Assembly: GCA_905233795.1 (NCBI GenBank)
Contig: CAJOFP010000110.1
Location: 1-6,543, forward strand
Source of the DNA: an uncultured Oscillibacter sp.
Lineage (GTDB): Bacteria; Bacillota; Clostridia; Oscillospirales; Oscillospiraceae
Reading direction: 5' to 3'
DNA length: 6,543 bases
Below, piece after piece: positions 6,018-6,543 of this stretch (position 1 is the first letter of the stretch; each line of letters opens with the position of its first letter). The notes beneath the pieces are model-generated. The model ran no database searches. It was not told the DNA's origin and was given only the letters and a program-made list of their open reading frames with translations. The position numbers were made by a program, and so were the translations under genes.

Positions 6018-6543
6018 TTAGTTTTCGTCGATAAAAATTTGAAGCGTGACGGACAATTCCCGCGAGGGGGCCACAAGGGTTTCGCCGTCGTAATACATGG
6101 CGCAGGACGCGCCGCCGTCGAGATTGAACGCGTCCGAGCAATTCAAATCGCGCATGAGTTCGCCTAATTGCAAAATTGTACAGCCTTCTGAGACGGACGC
6201 TAAAATCAGATAACCGTCCGCGTCGACGCCGACAGCGGCGCGGGGCAGGCTTTGGATTGTAAATTTCGTATCGTCAAAGCCCTCTTCTTCCATGTTGTTG
6301 ATTGTGATTAATTCGCCGTTTTTGACTAAATACGGCCCGCCGGAAATCATCGCGCCGGTTTGATTTTCGCCGGACGCGTTTAAGCCGATTATATCCGCCC
6401 AGATATTATTATTTAAATTATTATTATTTAAATTATAATTTAATTCTATATCCGCGCCCTTTTGGGGAATGCGGAACGCGGCGGCGTATTCAAAGCCCAT
6501 ATAAACGACATAGCCGTCTTTCGGGATGGAGACCGACGCGCAC
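6018..6543 (-). CDS. Phosphodiester glycosidase (NAGPA-like) family protein, C-terminal part
   Basis: The frame is open to the right edge of the window (first complete codon at 6542), so the gene starts outside; 174 residues are visible. An ATG at 6500 is not the start, because the residues before it (SIPKDGYVVY) already fit the family. Features typical of the NAGPA domain are ISGGPYLVKNGE, LPRAAVGVDADGYLIL, and NLDGG (+ strand 6111-6125) followed by ASCAMYYDGE, where relatives usually have N-L-D-G-G-G-S-S/A. The domain ends normally (SRELSVTLQIF). The human relative is the uncovering enzyme that removes N-acetylglucosamine from a phosphodiester. Bacterial members are often linked to wall or capsule polysaccharides, with mostly unproven substrates. 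An Asn-rich insertion (NYNLNNNNLNNN) lies between IEL and IWADI. The GtrII gene starts 38 bases downstream, so the two probably share a transcript and a role in surface glycans (inference). Localisation cannot be read because the N-terminus is missing. Confidence 0.85.
   Translation of the reverse strand, partial: CASVSIPKDGYVVYMGFEYAAAFRIPQKGADIELNYNLNNNNLNNNIWADIIGLNASGENQTGAMISGGPYLVKNGELITINNMEEEGFDDTKFTIQSLPRAAVGVDADGYLILASVSEGCTILQLGELMRDLNCSDAFNLDGGASCAMYYDGETLVAPSRELSVTLQIFIDEN
6405..6434 (-). repeat. 15-bp tandem repeat, two perfect copies plus a decayed third
   Basis: On the + strand the unit ATTATTATTTAAATT occurs at 6405-6419 and 6420-6434 without mismatch. A shorter related stretch, ATAATTTAATT, follows at 6435-6445. 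On the coding strand it produces the Asn-Leu-Asn-Asn-Asn repeats of the phosphodiester glycosidase. Five codons per unit keep the frame. Confidence 0.85.

Overview
The window looks like a piece of an anaerobic, probably gut- or rumen-associated Bacillota (Clostridia/Lachnospiraceae-like) genome. The evidence is the Firmicutes-style GH3 and GH2 glycosidases, a GtrA-like membrane protein, a GtrII-type membrane glucosyltransferase and a phosphodiester glycosidase. Shine-Dalgarno sites are purine-rich. Composition is bimodal: coding regions are rich in CpG codons (gcg, ccg, acg, cgg) alongside TTA, ATT and AAT codons, while the gaps between genes are almost pure A/T. All five terminal stop codons are TAA. 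The taxonomic call is inference from gene type and style, not from any search.

Layout. The left block is on the + strand. It holds the 3' end of a GH3 beta-glucosidase-like gene with a long C-terminal extension (1-549), a GtrA-like four-helix membrane protein (603-1178) and an intrinsic terminator (1243-1274). A 62-base stretch of pure A/T follows, leading into a GH2 LacZ-type beta-galactosidase (1362-4316). The right block is on the - strand and converges on lacZ. It holds the 3' part of a phosphodiester glycosidase (NAGPA-like, 6018-6543, running off the window edge), then, 38 bases downstream, a GtrII-type glucosyltransferase gene (5979-4360). A 12-bp perfect hairpin (4343-4380) sits between the two convergent genes.

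The main finding is that the GtrII gene is interrupted by one in-frame TAA codon (5670-5668). The two halves are in the same frame and the bases between them still encode a family-like hydrophobic segment. The second half has no visible ribosome binding site. This is best read as a recent nonsense mutation or small in-frame deletion, or as an assembly error, not as two genes.

Functionally, GH3 and LacZ suggest cytoplasmic breakdown of imported beta-linked oligosaccharides. GtrA, GtrII and the phosphodiester glycosidase point to lipid-linked sugar transfer and decoration of a surface polysaccharide. The link between the two themes is proximity only. Other points are a LacZ that seems to lack its fourth domain and carries a basic N-terminal extension, and short in-frame tandem repeats (12 bp and 15 bp) that add Asn-rich loops to the right-hand genes. 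I see no CRISPR array, tRNA, rRNA, insertion sequence or clearly new defence system.
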